A stretch of 64,000 nt of DNA from Timonella senegalensis JC301 (lineage in GTDB: Bacteria > Actinomycetota > Actinomycetes > Actinomycetales > Cellulomonadaceae). The stretch is taken from NCBI RefSeq assembly GCF_000312125.1, contig NZ_HE978641.1, positions 539,528-603,527 on the forward strand, written 5' to 3'. Each line of letters opens with the position of its first letter. The first letter of the stretch is position 1. Of this stretch, positions 34,626-42,829 are shown one piece after another. The notes under the pieces were generated by a model, which saw only the letters and a program-made list of their open reading frames with translations, made no database searches and had not been told where the DNA came from. Both the position numbers and the translations under genes were made by a program.

Positions 34626-36316
34626 AGCCACAGCCAGGCCTAGCCCTAGGAGGCCGCTACCGGCTCATCCGCCAGATCGCCGTGGGCGGCATGGGCGAGG
34701 TGTGGGTTGCCAAGGACGAGTCGCTCGCGCGGGACATCGCGATCAAGGTGCTGAAGGAAGAGTTCGTAGGGAACTCCGACTTCCTCAACCGCTTCCGCGT
34801 CGAGGCGCGCAACGCTGCATCCCTGTCCCATGCCCACATCGCTCAGCTTTACGACTATGGCGAGCAGGACGGCTCCGCGTACCTTGTTATGGAGCTGGTC
34901 AATGGCGAGCCCATGTCTGACCTGCTCGAACGCGAGCCGGTGCTGCCCATGGGCAAGCTGCTGACGATCCTCGCGCAGACGGCACGCGCGCTGCACGCCG
35001 CGCATGTTGGCGGGGTCGTGCATCGCGACATCAAGCCGGGCAACATCATCATCGAGCACACCGGTGACGTAAAAATCACCGACTTCGGTGTCTCGCTCGC
35101 CGCGAACCAGGTTCCCATGACCGCCGCGGGAATGGTCATGGGCACGGCCCAATACCTCTCCCCCGAGCAGGCGGTCGGGCGCGCGGCCACTGGGGCATCC
35201 GATATCTATGCTCTGGGCATCGTGGCGTACGAGGGTGTGGCCGGCAACCGCCCCTTCACGGGAAAGACTCCCGTGGACATCGCAGTTGCTCACGTCAACG
35301 AGCCCGTTCCTCCCCTGCCCAAGAACACCGATCCAGAGTTCTCGGCGCTGGTGATGCGCATGCTCGCCAAGAATCCCCTTGAACGTCCGCGTAGCGCAGC
35401 CGCGCTCGCACACACCTTTGAGTCGCTCTCCCAGAAGATCGCACAGGACCCTTGGCCAGGTATCCCCCACGGTGGGGCAGCTGGTGCGCGTGCGGCTGGA
35501 TCGACTCAAAATGCGTCCGGGGCAGGTCGCTCCGCCGGCTCCCCCGGTTCGAATGGATCCCGTCCGTATGGTTCAAGCGGTTCCGCCGGCTCGGGCGGGC
35601 TGGGCGGTTCAGGGAATGGTGGCTCTGGGGTTGGTGGCAACTCCGGGTCGATGCGGAGCTCCGTCGCTCCTGGGCGTGGCCTCGGAGCGGGAAATCTGCC
35701 GGGACCTGGCAACGCCTTGGCGGCAGGCAAGAGCGTGTCGATCGAGGATAACGGGCCACGTATCGGCCGCCGCGGCGCGCCACACAGCGGCGCCAGCGGC
35801 CAGGTCTCGGGCCAGGGGCCTGCAGTGCCAGCACCACCTGCAACTTATAGCTCGCGTTCCAACGCCGCGTCCGTTCAGGCCTTGCCACCCCGGTCCGGTT
35901 CGTCACGCACCACCCCGCACGGCTCACCTCGGACCGCCTCCCAGCGCTCAGGCTCCGGCTACACGGGCCGAACGGGTGCCGGATTTGAACCACCCGCCCC
36001 ACCAAGCATGGCTAGTTCTCACCACCGGGACTCCGTGGACCGCACAGCGCCCGCGAGCTTCGTGGAGAGAGTCAAGTCACTCGGGGCCTTCACTTTGGCC
36101 CTAATTGGGATCATTGCAGCGATTTTGCTTGCCACTCTTGTCAAGGGAATCGTCAGTTCGGAGGCAGCACCCGCAACGCTCGCCTCTGCATGTCCGATTT
36201 ATTCACCAGTAGAATTCACTGAGGCTCACCTTGCGGTGGGCCATGTGGGAGAATGCCGTGGCGGTTCTCTCTACTTAGATTCCGCCACCCAACTAGTTAA
36301 GGACGCGAAGTGGTAA
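34622..36316 (+). CDS. pknA: Ser/Thr protein kinase PknA
   Basis: A 564-residue membrane kinase. The kinase domain (about 8-275) has GGRYRLIRQIAVGGMGEVWVA, AIKVLKEE, VHRDIKPGNIIIEH and ITDFGVS with GTAQYLSPEQ in the activation segment. Residues about 285-480 are a Gly/Ser/Pro-rich juxtamembrane linker. One helix (LGAFTLALIGIIAAILLATLV, about 487-508) and a short extracellular tail with two cysteines follow; there are no PASTA repeats. The GTG start overlaps the pbpA stop codon by 4 bp. The related mycobacterial kinase controls growth and division proteins. Confidence 0.93.
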   Translation: MKPQPGLALGGRYRLIRQIAVGGMGEVWVAKDESLARDIAIKVLKEEFVGNSDFLNRFRVEARNAASLSHAHIAQLYDYGEQDGSAYLVMELVNGEPMSDLLEREPVLPMGKLLTILAQTARALHAAHVGGVVHRDIKPGNIIIEHTGDVKITDFGVSLAANQVPMTAAGMVMGTAQYLSPEQAVGRAATGASDIYALGIVAYEGVAGNRPFTGKTPVDIAVAHVNEPVPPLPKNTDPEFSALVMRMLAKNPLERPRSAAALAHTFESLSQKIAQDPWPGIPHGGAAGARAAGSTQNASGAGRSAGSPGSNGSRPYGSSGSAGSGGLGGSGNGGSGVGGNSGSMRSSVAPGRGLGAGNLPGPGNALAAGKSVSIEDNGPRIGRRGAPHSGASGQVSGQGPAVPAPPATYSSRSNAASVQALPPRSGSSRTTPHGSPRTASQRSGSGYTGRTGAGFEPPAPPSMASSHHRDSVDRTAPASFVERVKSLGAFTLALIGIIAAILLATLVKGIVSSEAAPATLASACPIYSPVEFTEAHLAVGHVGECRGGSLYLDSATQLVKDAKW

Positions 36317-38361
36317 ACCCCGTCCCCCGCACTCTTGCGGGCCGATACGAGGTCGGTGAACTCATCGGCCGTGGAGGCATGGCCGAAGTACACATCGGCC
36401 ACGACAATCGTCTTGGACGAACCGTCGCTATCAAGATTCTGCGTTCCGACTTGGCACGCGATCCGTCTTTCCAAGCACGGTTCCGGCGAGAGGCGCAGGC
36501 AGCCGCATCGCTCAATCACCCAGCGATCGTCGCCGTCTACGACACCGGTGAGGACACCTTCACCGAGCCTAGTGGCGCAGTCTCCCACGTCCCGTTCATC
36601 GTCATGGAGTACGTAGAGGGCCACACTGTCCGCGACATCCTCCGCGACGGCAGCGCTGTGCCCATTGAGGAAGCGATCGAGATCACCGCGGGCGTGCTGT
36701 CCGCGCTCGAATACTCCCACCACGCCGGCATCGTGCACCGTGACATCAAGCCTGCGAACGTGATGCTCACCCCAACGGGCGCGGTCAAGGTCATGGACTT
36801 CGGAATCGCGCGCGCAGTCGCCGACTCCGCAGCCACCATGACGCAAACCCACTCCGTCATCGGAACCGCCCAGTACCTCTCCCCGGAGCAGGCACGCGGC
36901 GAGACCGTGGACGCACGTTCCGACCTGTACTCCACCGGATGCCTGCTCTTCGAACTGCTGACCGGACGCCCGCCATTCATTGGCGATTCCCCAGTGGCGG
37001 TTGCGTACCAGCACGTCCGCGAGCTGCCAGCAACGCCGAGCACCCTCGCACCGGACGTTCCACAGGTACTTGACCAGATCACTCACAAGGCACTGGCCAA
37101 GGACAAGAACGACCGGTACTCCAATGCTGCCGAGTTCCGCGCAGCACTCGAGGCGGCCGCTCGCGGCGAAACCACTGCGGCGACCATGGCGTACTCCCCG
37201 GTTCCAGTACCTCCATCCGACCCGGGCGCGACCCAAATCATTCCGCAGCACAACTCACCTGCCACCCAGGCAGTTCCGTCCTACGCCGGTGCGGCCGGTG
37301 CTCCCGTGTCCCACTCGCCAATGCCATGGGACGACTCGGAGGGCGGCTACGGTCAGCTTCAGCAAGAAGAGGAAGAAGAGTCCTCCAGCAAGAAGAAGCT
37401 GATCTGGACACTCGTAACCATTGGCGCCGTCGCAATTCTCGCGATCATCGCGATGATGCTGCTCAACGGTGACAAGGAACCACCTTCGGCGAACTTCCCA
37501 GACCTCACGGGACTCACCCAAGAGGCTGCTGTGACCAAGCTTAAGGCCGATGGGTTCACTGCGACTCCGAAAATTAGCCAGGAGCGCAACGACACCATCC
37601 CCGAGGGCGAGTTCGTCTCCGCGAACCACGAGGCCGGCACGCTCGTCCCAATCACCTCGGCAATCGAGTTGGTCTTCTCCACCGGCCCCAATGCCACAAC
37701 GGTTCCCGACGTAAACGGCATGACCCAGTCTGAGGCTCAGGCGGCCATCAAGAAGGCCAAACTGACGGTTGGTGAGATCAAGAGCGAGCACGTGCCAAAC
37801 AAGGCTGAGGGCGAGGCCGTGCGCACGGACCCCGAGGCCGATGAGGAAGTCGCGGTTAATACCCCCGTGACCCTCTACATTGCTACGGGCCTGGTTGACC
37901 TACCTGACCTTCGTGGTAAGTCCATGGACGAGGCCAAGGATATCCTCAGCAAGCTCCGACTCAACGTCATCATTGGTGACAAGATCACCGGAGAATCCGA
38001 CTACGAGGTTGGCCAAGTTGGAGAGCAGAGCCCCGCTGGCGGTCTGGTGAAGACCGACAGTACCGTAACGATCCGCGAGGTTGCGACGCCGGAGGAGGGC
38101 CAAGCCCAAAAGGTTCTGGTTCCGAACGTCATCAACCAGCAGCTCGAGGTGGCCAAGTCGATGATCGCCGCAGAGGGTCTTATCGTCAACGGCGTGACTG
38201 AGCGTAGCGACGACACCGTCCCCGCTGGAAGCGTCATCGAGGTGAACCCAGGCGTTGGAACCGAACTCGACACCGGCCAAACGGTCACCCTCGTGGTCTC
38301 GACTGGACCGGCCGCGCCAACAGATCCAGAGACTGACCCAAGCGAAGACAACGAGGGCTAG
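36310..38361 (+). CDS. pknB: PASTA-domain Ser/Thr protein kinase PknB
   Basis: A 683-residue membrane kinase. The kinase domain (about 10-275) has LIGRGGMAEVHIG, VAIKIL, IVHRDIKPANVML, VMDFGIAR and GTAQYLSPEQ. A linker with an acidic QQEEEEE stretch precedes the helix WTLVTIGAVAILAIIAMMLL (about 366-385). Four extracellular PASTA repeats follow (starting near FPDLTGL, VPDVNGM, LPDLRGK and VPNVINQ), which sense muropeptides or lipid II in relatives. The GTG start overlaps the pknA end by 7 bp. A strong terminator follows, closing the operon. Confidence 0.95.
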   Translation: MVNPVPRTLAGRYEVGELIGRGGMAEVHIGHDNRLGRTVAIKILRSDLARDPSFQARFRREAQAAASLNHPAIVAVYDTGEDTFTEPSGAVSHVPFIVMEYVEGHTVRDILRDGSAVPIEEAIEITAGVLSALEYSHHAGIVHRDIKPANVMLTPTGAVKVMDFGIARAVADSAATMTQTHSVIGTAQYLSPEQARGETVDARSDLYSTGCLLFELLTGRPPFIGDSPVAVAYQHVRELPATPSTLAPDVPQVLDQITHKALAKDKNDRYSNAAEFRAALEAAARGETTAATMAYSPVPVPPSDPGATQIIPQHNSPATQAVPSYAGAAGAPVSHSPMPWDDSEGGYGQLQQEEEEESSSKKKLIWTLVTIGAVAILAIIAMMLLNGDKEPPSANFPDLTGLTQEAAVTKLKADGFTATPKISQERNDTIPEGEFVSANHEAGTLVPITSAIELVFSTGPNATTVPDVNGMTQSEAQAAIKKAKLTVGEIKSEHVPNKAEGEAVRTDPEADEEVAVNTPVTLYIATGLVDLPDLRGKSMDEAKDILSKLRLNVIIGDKITGESDYEVGQVGEQSPAGGLVKTDSTVTIREVATPEEGQAQKVLVPNVINQQLEVAKSMIAAEGLIVNGVTERSDDTVPAGSVIEVNPGVGTELDTGQTVTLVVSTGPAAPTDPETDPSEDNEG

Positions 38362-38414
38362 CCGGCCCTCCGCCGGACACGCTTGATAGCACACGCTTGA
38401 AAGCGCACTAGGTA

Positions 38415-38457
38415 GCTAAGGGGCGTCGCACTCACTGTGAGTGCGACGCCCCTTAGC
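38415..38457 (+). terminator. Operon terminator after pknB
   Basis: Perfect 21-bp arms (38415-38435 and 38437-38457), starting GCTAAGGGGCGTC, are separated by one base and followed by TTT. The small spacer makes it an almost perfect palindrome. Confidence 0.85.
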
Positions 38458-38563
38458 TTTGCCGTGGTGCGGCTCTCGGCCGTCTAATCACGACCACCTT
38501 GTTACCGCACCGCCTCGTCACGCACCGCGCTGGGACGGAGCCTTGCGCTGGGAGGTGCCCACG

Positions 38564-38575
38564 ATCGTCGAAAAT
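38564..38575 (+). repeat. Dispersed 12-mer ATCGTCGANAAT, copy 8
   Basis: ATCGTCGAAAAT with TGCGCTGGGAGGTGC exactly 20 nt upstream (38544). It sits directly before a compound hairpin. Confidence 0.7.
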
Positions 38576-38579
38576 AAAA

Positions 38580-38650
38580 CCGAGATCCTACTTGCACCAA
38601 TGAGTTCCTAGCTATCAGCTAGGAACTCACCGCCGCAACTAGGATCTCGG
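38580..38650. repeat. Compound nested hairpin between pknB and pabA/trpG
   Basis: An inner perfect stem (TGAGTTCCTAGCT, 38601-38613, with 38617-38629) is enclosed by outer arms CCGAGATCCTACTTG (38580-38594) and 38636-38650 with one mismatch. CGAAAAAAGTTGG follows, like the signature after the palindrome at 2185-2241. It lies beyond the 3' ends of convergent genes and may terminate the minus-strand gene. Confidence 0.75.
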
Positions 38651-38672
38651 CGAAAAAAGTTGGAGAGGGGCG

Positions 38673-39308
38673 CTACTTGCGGAACAGCGGGGCCAGCCCC
38701 GCGGACTTCGCTACGGCCTCGGTGGAGCCACAGGCCTCGAGCCAGTTAGCGAACAGCCGGTGGCCGCCCACGGTGAGCACGGACTCGGGGTGGAACTGCA
38801 CCCCGTAGAGCGGCAGGTCGCGGTGTTTGAGGCCCATGATGATCGGGCCTGCGTCCGAGTCCACGGACGCAGTGACTTCCAGTTCCGCAGGCACGGTGTC
38901 GTTCACAACCGCGAGCGAGTGGTAGCGTGTGGCCGTAAACGGCGAGGAAAGCCCGCTAAAGACCCCGTGGGCGTTGTGGGTAACCTGGCTCGTCTTGCCG
39001 TGCATGAGCTCGGGAGCGTGCGTTACAACGGCCCCGTAGACCTCTCCGAGCGCCTGGTGGCCGAGGCACACGCCCAGCATGGGCGTTCCGCTGGCCGCGC
39101 AGTCGCGAATGACCTGCATGGACTGGCCGGCTTCGGCGGGCGTGCCCGGGCCGGGAGAGATCAGCACACCGTCAAACTCACCGCGCTCTTTAACGGGCGG
39201 CACGTGGTCGTTGCGGACAACCACTGTCTCCGCGCCGAGCTCGTTGAGATATCCCACGATCGTGTACACAAACGAGTCGTAGTTGTCGACAACAAGAATC
39301 TTGGTCAT
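38673..39308 (-). CDS. pabA: Glutamine amidotransferase of anthranilate/aminodeoxychorismate synthase
   Basis: A 211-residue class I glutaminase: ILVVDNYDSFVYTIVGYL at the N-terminus, ISPGPGTPAEAG (oxyanion loop), GVCLGHQALGEVYG with the catalytic Cys, and VQFHPESVLT with the catalytic His-Glu pair. It supplies ammonia to TrpE or PabB. The location beside pknB is where mycobacteria carry trpG. Sequence does not separate PabA from TrpG, and many actinobacteria use one protein for both. The start at 39308 has AAAGGTGA upstream; an in-frame codon 18 residues earlier looks spurious. Confidence 0.9.
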   Translation of the reverse strand: MTKILVVDNYDSFVYTIVGYLNELGAETVVVRNDHVPPVKERGEFDGVLISPGPGTPAEAGQSMQVIRDCAASGTPMLGVCLGHQALGEVYGAVVTHAPELMHGKTSQVTHNAHGVFSGLSSPFTATRYHSLAVVNDTVPAELEVTASVDSDAGPIIMGLKHRDLPLYGVQFHPESVLTVGGHRLFANWLEACGSTEAVAKSAGLAPLFRK

Positions 39309-39388
39309 GACATTCACCTTTGTGGTGCGCGAAGAGGCTGACTGAAAGTTGAGTCCGAGCATACCGCGCGCTCGCGCGGTGGCGTCGA

Positions 39389-40141
39389 CTAGTCCCAGAC
39401 GTCGGTGCCCTGCGGCACCGTGGCGAACTTCAGGGTCGAGATGTTGGTGGCTGCGGGCATCTCAATGTTGTCCAGCGGCTGAGTGAACCAGCCGAGTCCG
39501 ACGGCTTGGACGTACTGCTTGTAGGTCGTGATCGCCGGGGACGCATCGAGTGCAGCGGTCAGGGAGTCCAAGTCTCCGATGGCCTCGACCTTGAAGGGAG
39601 GCGAGTACACCTGACCGTGCAGGAGCAGAACGTTGCCCACGCACTTGAAGGCGGTGAGCGGGGTGACGCGCTGGCCCTGGAGAGTCATGGATTCGGCCCC
39701 GCCCGCCCACAGCGCATTGATGACTGCTTGGAGGTCCTGCTGGTGGACCACGAGGTCGTCGGGGTTCCAGCCCTCAAGGTTCTGAGCCTGAGGTGGTGCG
39801 TCGGTGAGGACCACCTGGATTCCGGGGCCCGAAACCGGGGTTAACCCGGTGGAGATTCCGGAGACGAGCTGGATTTCTTTGTCCACGGCGGGCAGGGTGT
39901 TGGCCTGTTGTGCGGTGAGTTCGTCGAACTTGGCGCGAAGTGCGTCCGTTCTTTCGGCGAGTTCGTCTTGCCGCTTCATCTCAACGCGCACCAGGTCGCT
40001 CAGGTCTTCAGGGTGTCGCCCCGAGTCCTTCTTGGTCAATGCCGCGGAGGCGGAAAACATCATGGCTGAGAGGGCTATGACCACGGCAATCGACAGCACT
40101 TGCATCACCTTTGGTCGTCTCTGCTGTGGTGTTTCTGCCAT
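39389..40141 (-). CDS. DUF881 family membrane-anchored protein
   Basis: A 250-residue protein. After MAETPQQRRPKVMQ comes a transmembrane segment (VLSIAVVIALSAMMFSASAAL), then an extracellular coiled stretch (about 45-85) and a DUF881 domain: VSGPGIQVVLTDAP, DLQAVINALWAGGAESMTLQGQRV and PPFKVEAIGDLDSLTAALD. DUF881 proteins occur next to crgA and divisome genes in actinobacteria; the function is not established. The start at 40141 fits the topology. It is divergent from crgA with 86 bp between them, which hold both promoters. Confidence 0.88.
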   Translation of the reverse strand: MAETPQQRRPKVMQVLSIAVVIALSAMMFSASAALTKKDSGRHPEDLSDLVRVEMKRQDELAERTDALRAKFDELTAQQANTLPAVDKEIQLVSGISTGLTPVSGPGIQVVLTDAPPQAQNLEGWNPDDLVVHQQDLQAVINALWAGGAESMTLQGQRVTPLTAFKCVGNVLLLHGQVYSPPFKVEAIGDLDSLTAALDASPAITTYKQYVQAVGLGWFTQPLDNIEMPAATNISTLKFATVPQGTDVWD

Positions 40142-40227
40142 GTTCCAGTCCGTAGAATACTTAATTAACCGCTCAGCCACTAGGCTAGTGCACATCGCTG
40201 TGTTTTTACATTGACAGGAGTCGGAAA

Positions 40228-40497
40228 GTGCCCGAGTCAAAATCTCGCAAGAAGAAGGCCGTCGCATCGAGCGCTGAAGAGGCCAAGACCCCACAGCCTA
40301 AGAAGATCGAAGGCAACCCTGCGTGGCTCGTGCCAACCATGGTTACTCTGCTGATCCTCGGAGTTGTATGGGTAGTTGTGTACTACCTGACTTCGTCACG
40401 CTGGGGTCTTCCACTGCCTTGGATCGGCCAGTGGAACCTCGCAGTTGGTTTCGCGCTGATGCTCGGTGGGCTTGGTTTGGCTACGCGCTGGCGCTAG
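40228..40497 (+). CDS. crgA: Cell division protein CrgA
   Basis: An 89-residue membrane protein: a basic cytosolic tail (SKSRKKKAV), then PAWLVPTMVTLLILGVVWVVVYYLT and WNLAVGFALMLGGLGLATRWR, the two helices typical of CrgA. CrgA interacts with FtsZ-associated and septal wall-synthesis proteins in mycobacteria and Streptomyces. AGGAG lies 9 nt before the GTG start. A terminator follows within 20 bp. Confidence 0.94.
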   Translation: MPESKSRKKKAVASSAEEAKTPQPKKIEGNPAWLVPTMVTLLILGVVWVVVYYLTSSRWGLPLPWIGQWNLAVGFALMLGGLGLATRWR

Positions 40498-40515
40498 TCC
40501 CCCCCTGCTTCTCAG

Positions 40516-40550
40516 AGAGCCCGTTTGCCTGGTGGCAAGCGGGCTCTTTG
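40516..40550 (+). terminator. Intrinsic terminator after crgA
   Basis: AGAGCCCGTTTGCC pairs with GGCAAGCGGGCTCT (one G-U) and TTTG follows. Confidence 0.85.
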
Positions 40551-40639
40551 CGTTCTTTCGTTTCGGAGAGCTGCTAGCCGGGTGGCAAACGGCTGGCTCG
40601 CGCTTCCTATCGCCTTCGGCAAGTTGAGCGGTTCGCGCT

Positions 40640-40664
40640 TAAGAGCACCCTTCGGGTGCTTCTT
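40640..40664 (+). terminator. Second hairpin downstream of crgA
   Basis: AAGAGCACCC, a CTTC-type loop and GGGTGCTTCTT form a compact stem with TT at the end. It may be a back-up terminator. Confidence 0.55.
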
Positions 40665-40676
40665 ATTTTCGACGAT
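40665..40676 (-). repeat. Dispersed 12-mer ATCGTCGANAAT, copy 9
   Basis: Minus strand reads ATCGTCGAAAAT; TGCGCTGGGTCGGGAC starts exactly 20 nt upstream (40696 on the minus strand), the same spacing as the copies at 896 and 38564. Confidence 0.7.
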
Positions 40677-40735
40677 CGTGGTCCCGACCCAGCGCAGCAA
40701 CCCATCGCCTCACATACCGCCCCGCCAAAAACACA

Positions 40736-40761
40736 CGAGAGTATTCCTGAGCCCACTCTCG
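40736..40761. repeat. 26-bp CGAGAGT hairpin element, copy 1
   Basis: CGAGAGTATT at one end and ACTCTCG at the other flank a GAGCCC centre. The reverse complement, with one mismatch, is at 53483-53508. Both copies adjoin short tandem repeats. Confidence 0.7.
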
Positions 40762-40768
40762 TTGCTGG

Positions 40769-40823
40769 CGGACGGGCTGGAGGCCGGGCTGGAGGCCGGG
40801 CTGGGTGCTGGGCTGGGTGCTGG
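40769..40823. repeat. 12-bp tandem repeats (GCTGG-rich)
   Basis: Units such as AGGCCGGGCTGG (two copies) and GTGCTGGGCTGG (about 1.6 copies) run head to tail between the CGAGAGT hairpin and the DnaA-box-like cluster. Confidence 0.6.
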
Positions 40824-40858
40824 AGGAGGCTATCGAACAGGCGTTCGCACACAGGGAG

Positions 40859-40954
40859 TTTTCACAGCTTTGTGCACATGAGATTGCGCGTTTTCAACAC
40901 TCTCCCCCTGCTTTTCCACATGCACACACCCGCTTATGCACATGTTTATCCACA
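40859..40954 (+). other. Cluster of DnaA-box-like 9-mers
   Basis: TTATCCACA (40946-40954) is a perfect DnaA box. TTATGCACA (40934-40942), TTTTCCACA (40912-40920) and TTGTGCACA (40870-40878) each differ by one base. TTTTCAACA (40891-40899) and TTTTCACA (40859-40866) are weaker. All lie on the plus strand within 96 bp of noncoding DNA. The region lacks a marked AT-rich unwinding element and adjacent dnaA/dnaN, so it is not called oriC. Confidence 0.5.
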
Positions 40955-40992
40955 GGTGTTGATAACTACAGGCGTGTAACTCGCCGAACGCA

Positions 40993-41892
40993 CTACCCAA
41001 TCCCAAACGAGGACAGAATCGCGTTGAACTGAGCGAACTTCCACAGGGACAATCCCACGAGGATAGCGAACACCAGGACGCTTCCACCGACCGAGTAAAG
41101 CATGCGCTTATCCTTGGGCGCGCGCACAAACAGGTAGCCCAGTGCCATACCGGTGATCAGTCCACCAAGGTGACCTTCCCACGACACATTCGGCACGATG
41201 AACCCGATCACCAGGTTGATTCCGATGAGGCCGTAGATCGAGCGCATGTCACCGCCAACCTTGCGGATCACAGGAACCAATGCCCCAAACAAGCCGAAGA
41301 TCGCACCCGAGGCGCCGAGCGTGCCCACGTTCCAGGTCCCCGACTGGATGCTCGAGAACATCAGAACAGAAACGTTTCCGCCGATGGCCGCAAGTAGATA
41401 CAGAACGATGTAACGCCAGCGGCCCAGCATCGCCTCAAGCTGAGGGCCGATCGCCCAAAGCGCCATCATGTTGAACAGGATGTGGACGAGCCAGCCACCG
41501 GAGGCCGCGTGCAAGAACGCGCCGGTGATGAACCGGTAAGGCTCAGCCTGCGCTCGGGACGGAGCAAACACGAGCTCCGAGGTGAACTTGTCCCACCCCA
41601 ACGCCAACTGGGCAACGAACATGACCACGCAGATACCGATGATCGTCATCGTGACCACGGGCCTGCCGTCCGTGACTTTAGCGCCCGCCATCGTGGTCTT
41701 GGCCCGCACGGCACGCGAACCCTCGCGCACGCACTGAGGGCACTGCACGCCAACCGCCGCCTGGTTCGTACACTCAGGGCAGATCGGGTCTCCACAGCGC
41801 TGGCAGCGCACGTAGGTGACACGGTCCGGGTGGTTCTTGCACGAAGGCGCCGCGCCAGGCGCTGAACCACTACCAAACTGGGGCATCGACAT
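40993..41892 (-). CDS. Rhomboid family intramembrane serine protease with N-terminal zinc finger
   Basis: A 299-residue membrane protein. The cytosolic N-terminus has a B-box-like zinc finger (CKNHPDRVTYVRCQRCGDPICPEC, then CPQC). Six or seven helices follow, with the catalytic serine in GTLGASGAIFGLFGA, the catalytic histidine in SWEGHLGGLITGMALGY and HILFNMMALWAIG in helix 2. Such genes stand beside ppiA near the origin in actinobacteria. The start at 41892 (MSMPQFG) is chosen from family length; upstream codons read through the ppiA terminator. Substrates unknown. Confidence 0.9.
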   Translation of the reverse strand: MSMPQFGSGSAPGAAPSCKNHPDRVTYVRCQRCGDPICPECTNQAAVGVQCPQCVREGSRAVRAKTTMAGAKVTDGRPVVTMTIIGICVVMFVAQLALGWDKFTSELVFAPSRAQAEPYRFITGAFLHAASGGWLVHILFNMMALWAIGPQLEAMLGRWRYIVLYLLAAIGGNVSVLMFSSIQSGTWNVGTLGASGAIFGLFGALVPVIRKVGGDMRSIYGLIGINLVIGFIVPNVSWEGHLGGLITGMALGYLFVRAPKDKRMLYSVGGSVLVFAILVGLSLWKFAQFNAILSSFGIG

Positions 41893-41977
41893 GGGGTTCC
41901 AATCACACAGAAGGCAACAAAGATCGTCGTTAATCAGAAAAACCACCGAGCGCGAACGCGCGGCCACACAAAAAACG

Positions 41978-42007
41978 AATGGCCGGGCACATAAGTGCCC
42001 GGCCATT
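41978..42007 (-). terminator. Intrinsic terminator after ppiA
   Basis: AATGGCCGGGCAC pairs with GTGCCCGGCCATT around a 4-nt loop. On the minus strand CGTTTTTTG follows. Confidence 0.9.
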
Positions 42008-42020
42008 CACATACTAATGG

Positions 42021-42560
42021 TCAGTCTTCGATGGTGACCGAGTTGATGACGATGTCCTCAACTGGGCGGTCGCCTGGGCGGGTGCGCGTAGCGGAGATCG
42101 CGTCAACCACTGCCTTGGAAGCGTCATCTGCAACCTCACCGAAGATGGTGTGCTTGCCGTTGAGCCAGGTGGTGGCGTCCGTGGTCACGAAGAACTGCGA
42201 GCCGTTGGTGCCAGCAGGCTGTCCAGTGATTGGGCTGATGCGCTTACCAGCGTTCGCCATAGCGAGCAGGTAAGGCTTGGAGAACGTGAGTTCGGGGTGG
42301 ATCTCGTCGTTGAAGGTGTAGCCAGGGCCACCGGTTCCGGTGCCGAGTGGGCAGCCACCCTGAATCATGAAGTTAGGGATGACACGGTGGAAGATCAGTC
42401 CGTCGTAGAACGGTGCGTTGCTTTCCTCACCAGTCTTTGGGTCAGTCCACGTCTTGGTTCCCTTAGCGAGACCAGTGAAGTTCTCAACGGTCTTGGGAGC
42501 GTGGTTCGGGAACAGTTCGATACGAATGTCACCAGCAGTGGTGTGCAGAGTTGCAAACAT
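42021..42560 (-). CDS. ppiA: Cyclophilin-type peptidyl-prolyl cis-trans isomerase
   Basis: A 179-residue cytosolic cyclophilin. MFATLHTTAGDIRIELFPNHAPKTVENF is the conserved start, FHRVIPNFMIQGGCP holds the catalytic Arg, and NGSQFFVTT and WLNGKHTIFGEV complete the active site. Upstream in-frame codons lack similarity, and GAGGA lies close to the ATG at 42560. No signal peptide, so it acts in the cytosol. Adjacent to the rhomboid gene as in many actinobacteria. Confidence 0.95.
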   Translation of the reverse strand: MFATLHTTAGDIRIELFPNHAPKTVENFTGLAKGTKTWTDPKTGEESNAPFYDGLIFHRVIPNFMIQGGCPLGTGTGGPGYTFNDEIHPELTFSKPYLLAMANAGKRISPITGQPAGTNGSQFFVTTDATTWLNGKHTIFGEVADDASKAVVDAISATRTRPGDRPVEDIVINSVTIED

Positions 42561-42829
42561 GTCCTCATTCTTCCACGAAGTTGCAACCTTTTGACGAGTT
42601 AAAGCGTTGAACTGGTTACACGTGCACCGCCAAACTCGCTGGTTGCGGCCTCTTTGGCCGCGCCAAAATCCGCACCTCTGTGGTGAGAACCACCCAGATC
42701 TTCGGGGAATGCGACCTTTTGAGCCGAACGCGAGGGAAATACACCACGATCCCGGGTGATTGTTAGTGCAAAGAACCACGCGGAGTGGCAAAGTTAGGAG
42801 GAGCACCCATCATTCTTGAGGAGAACTAC

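Noticed and set aside
40859-40954. Calling this oriC
   Set aside because: Only a few DnaA-box-like 9-mers, no marked AT-rich unwinding region and no dnaA or dnaN beside it; kept as a DnaA-box-like cluster only.
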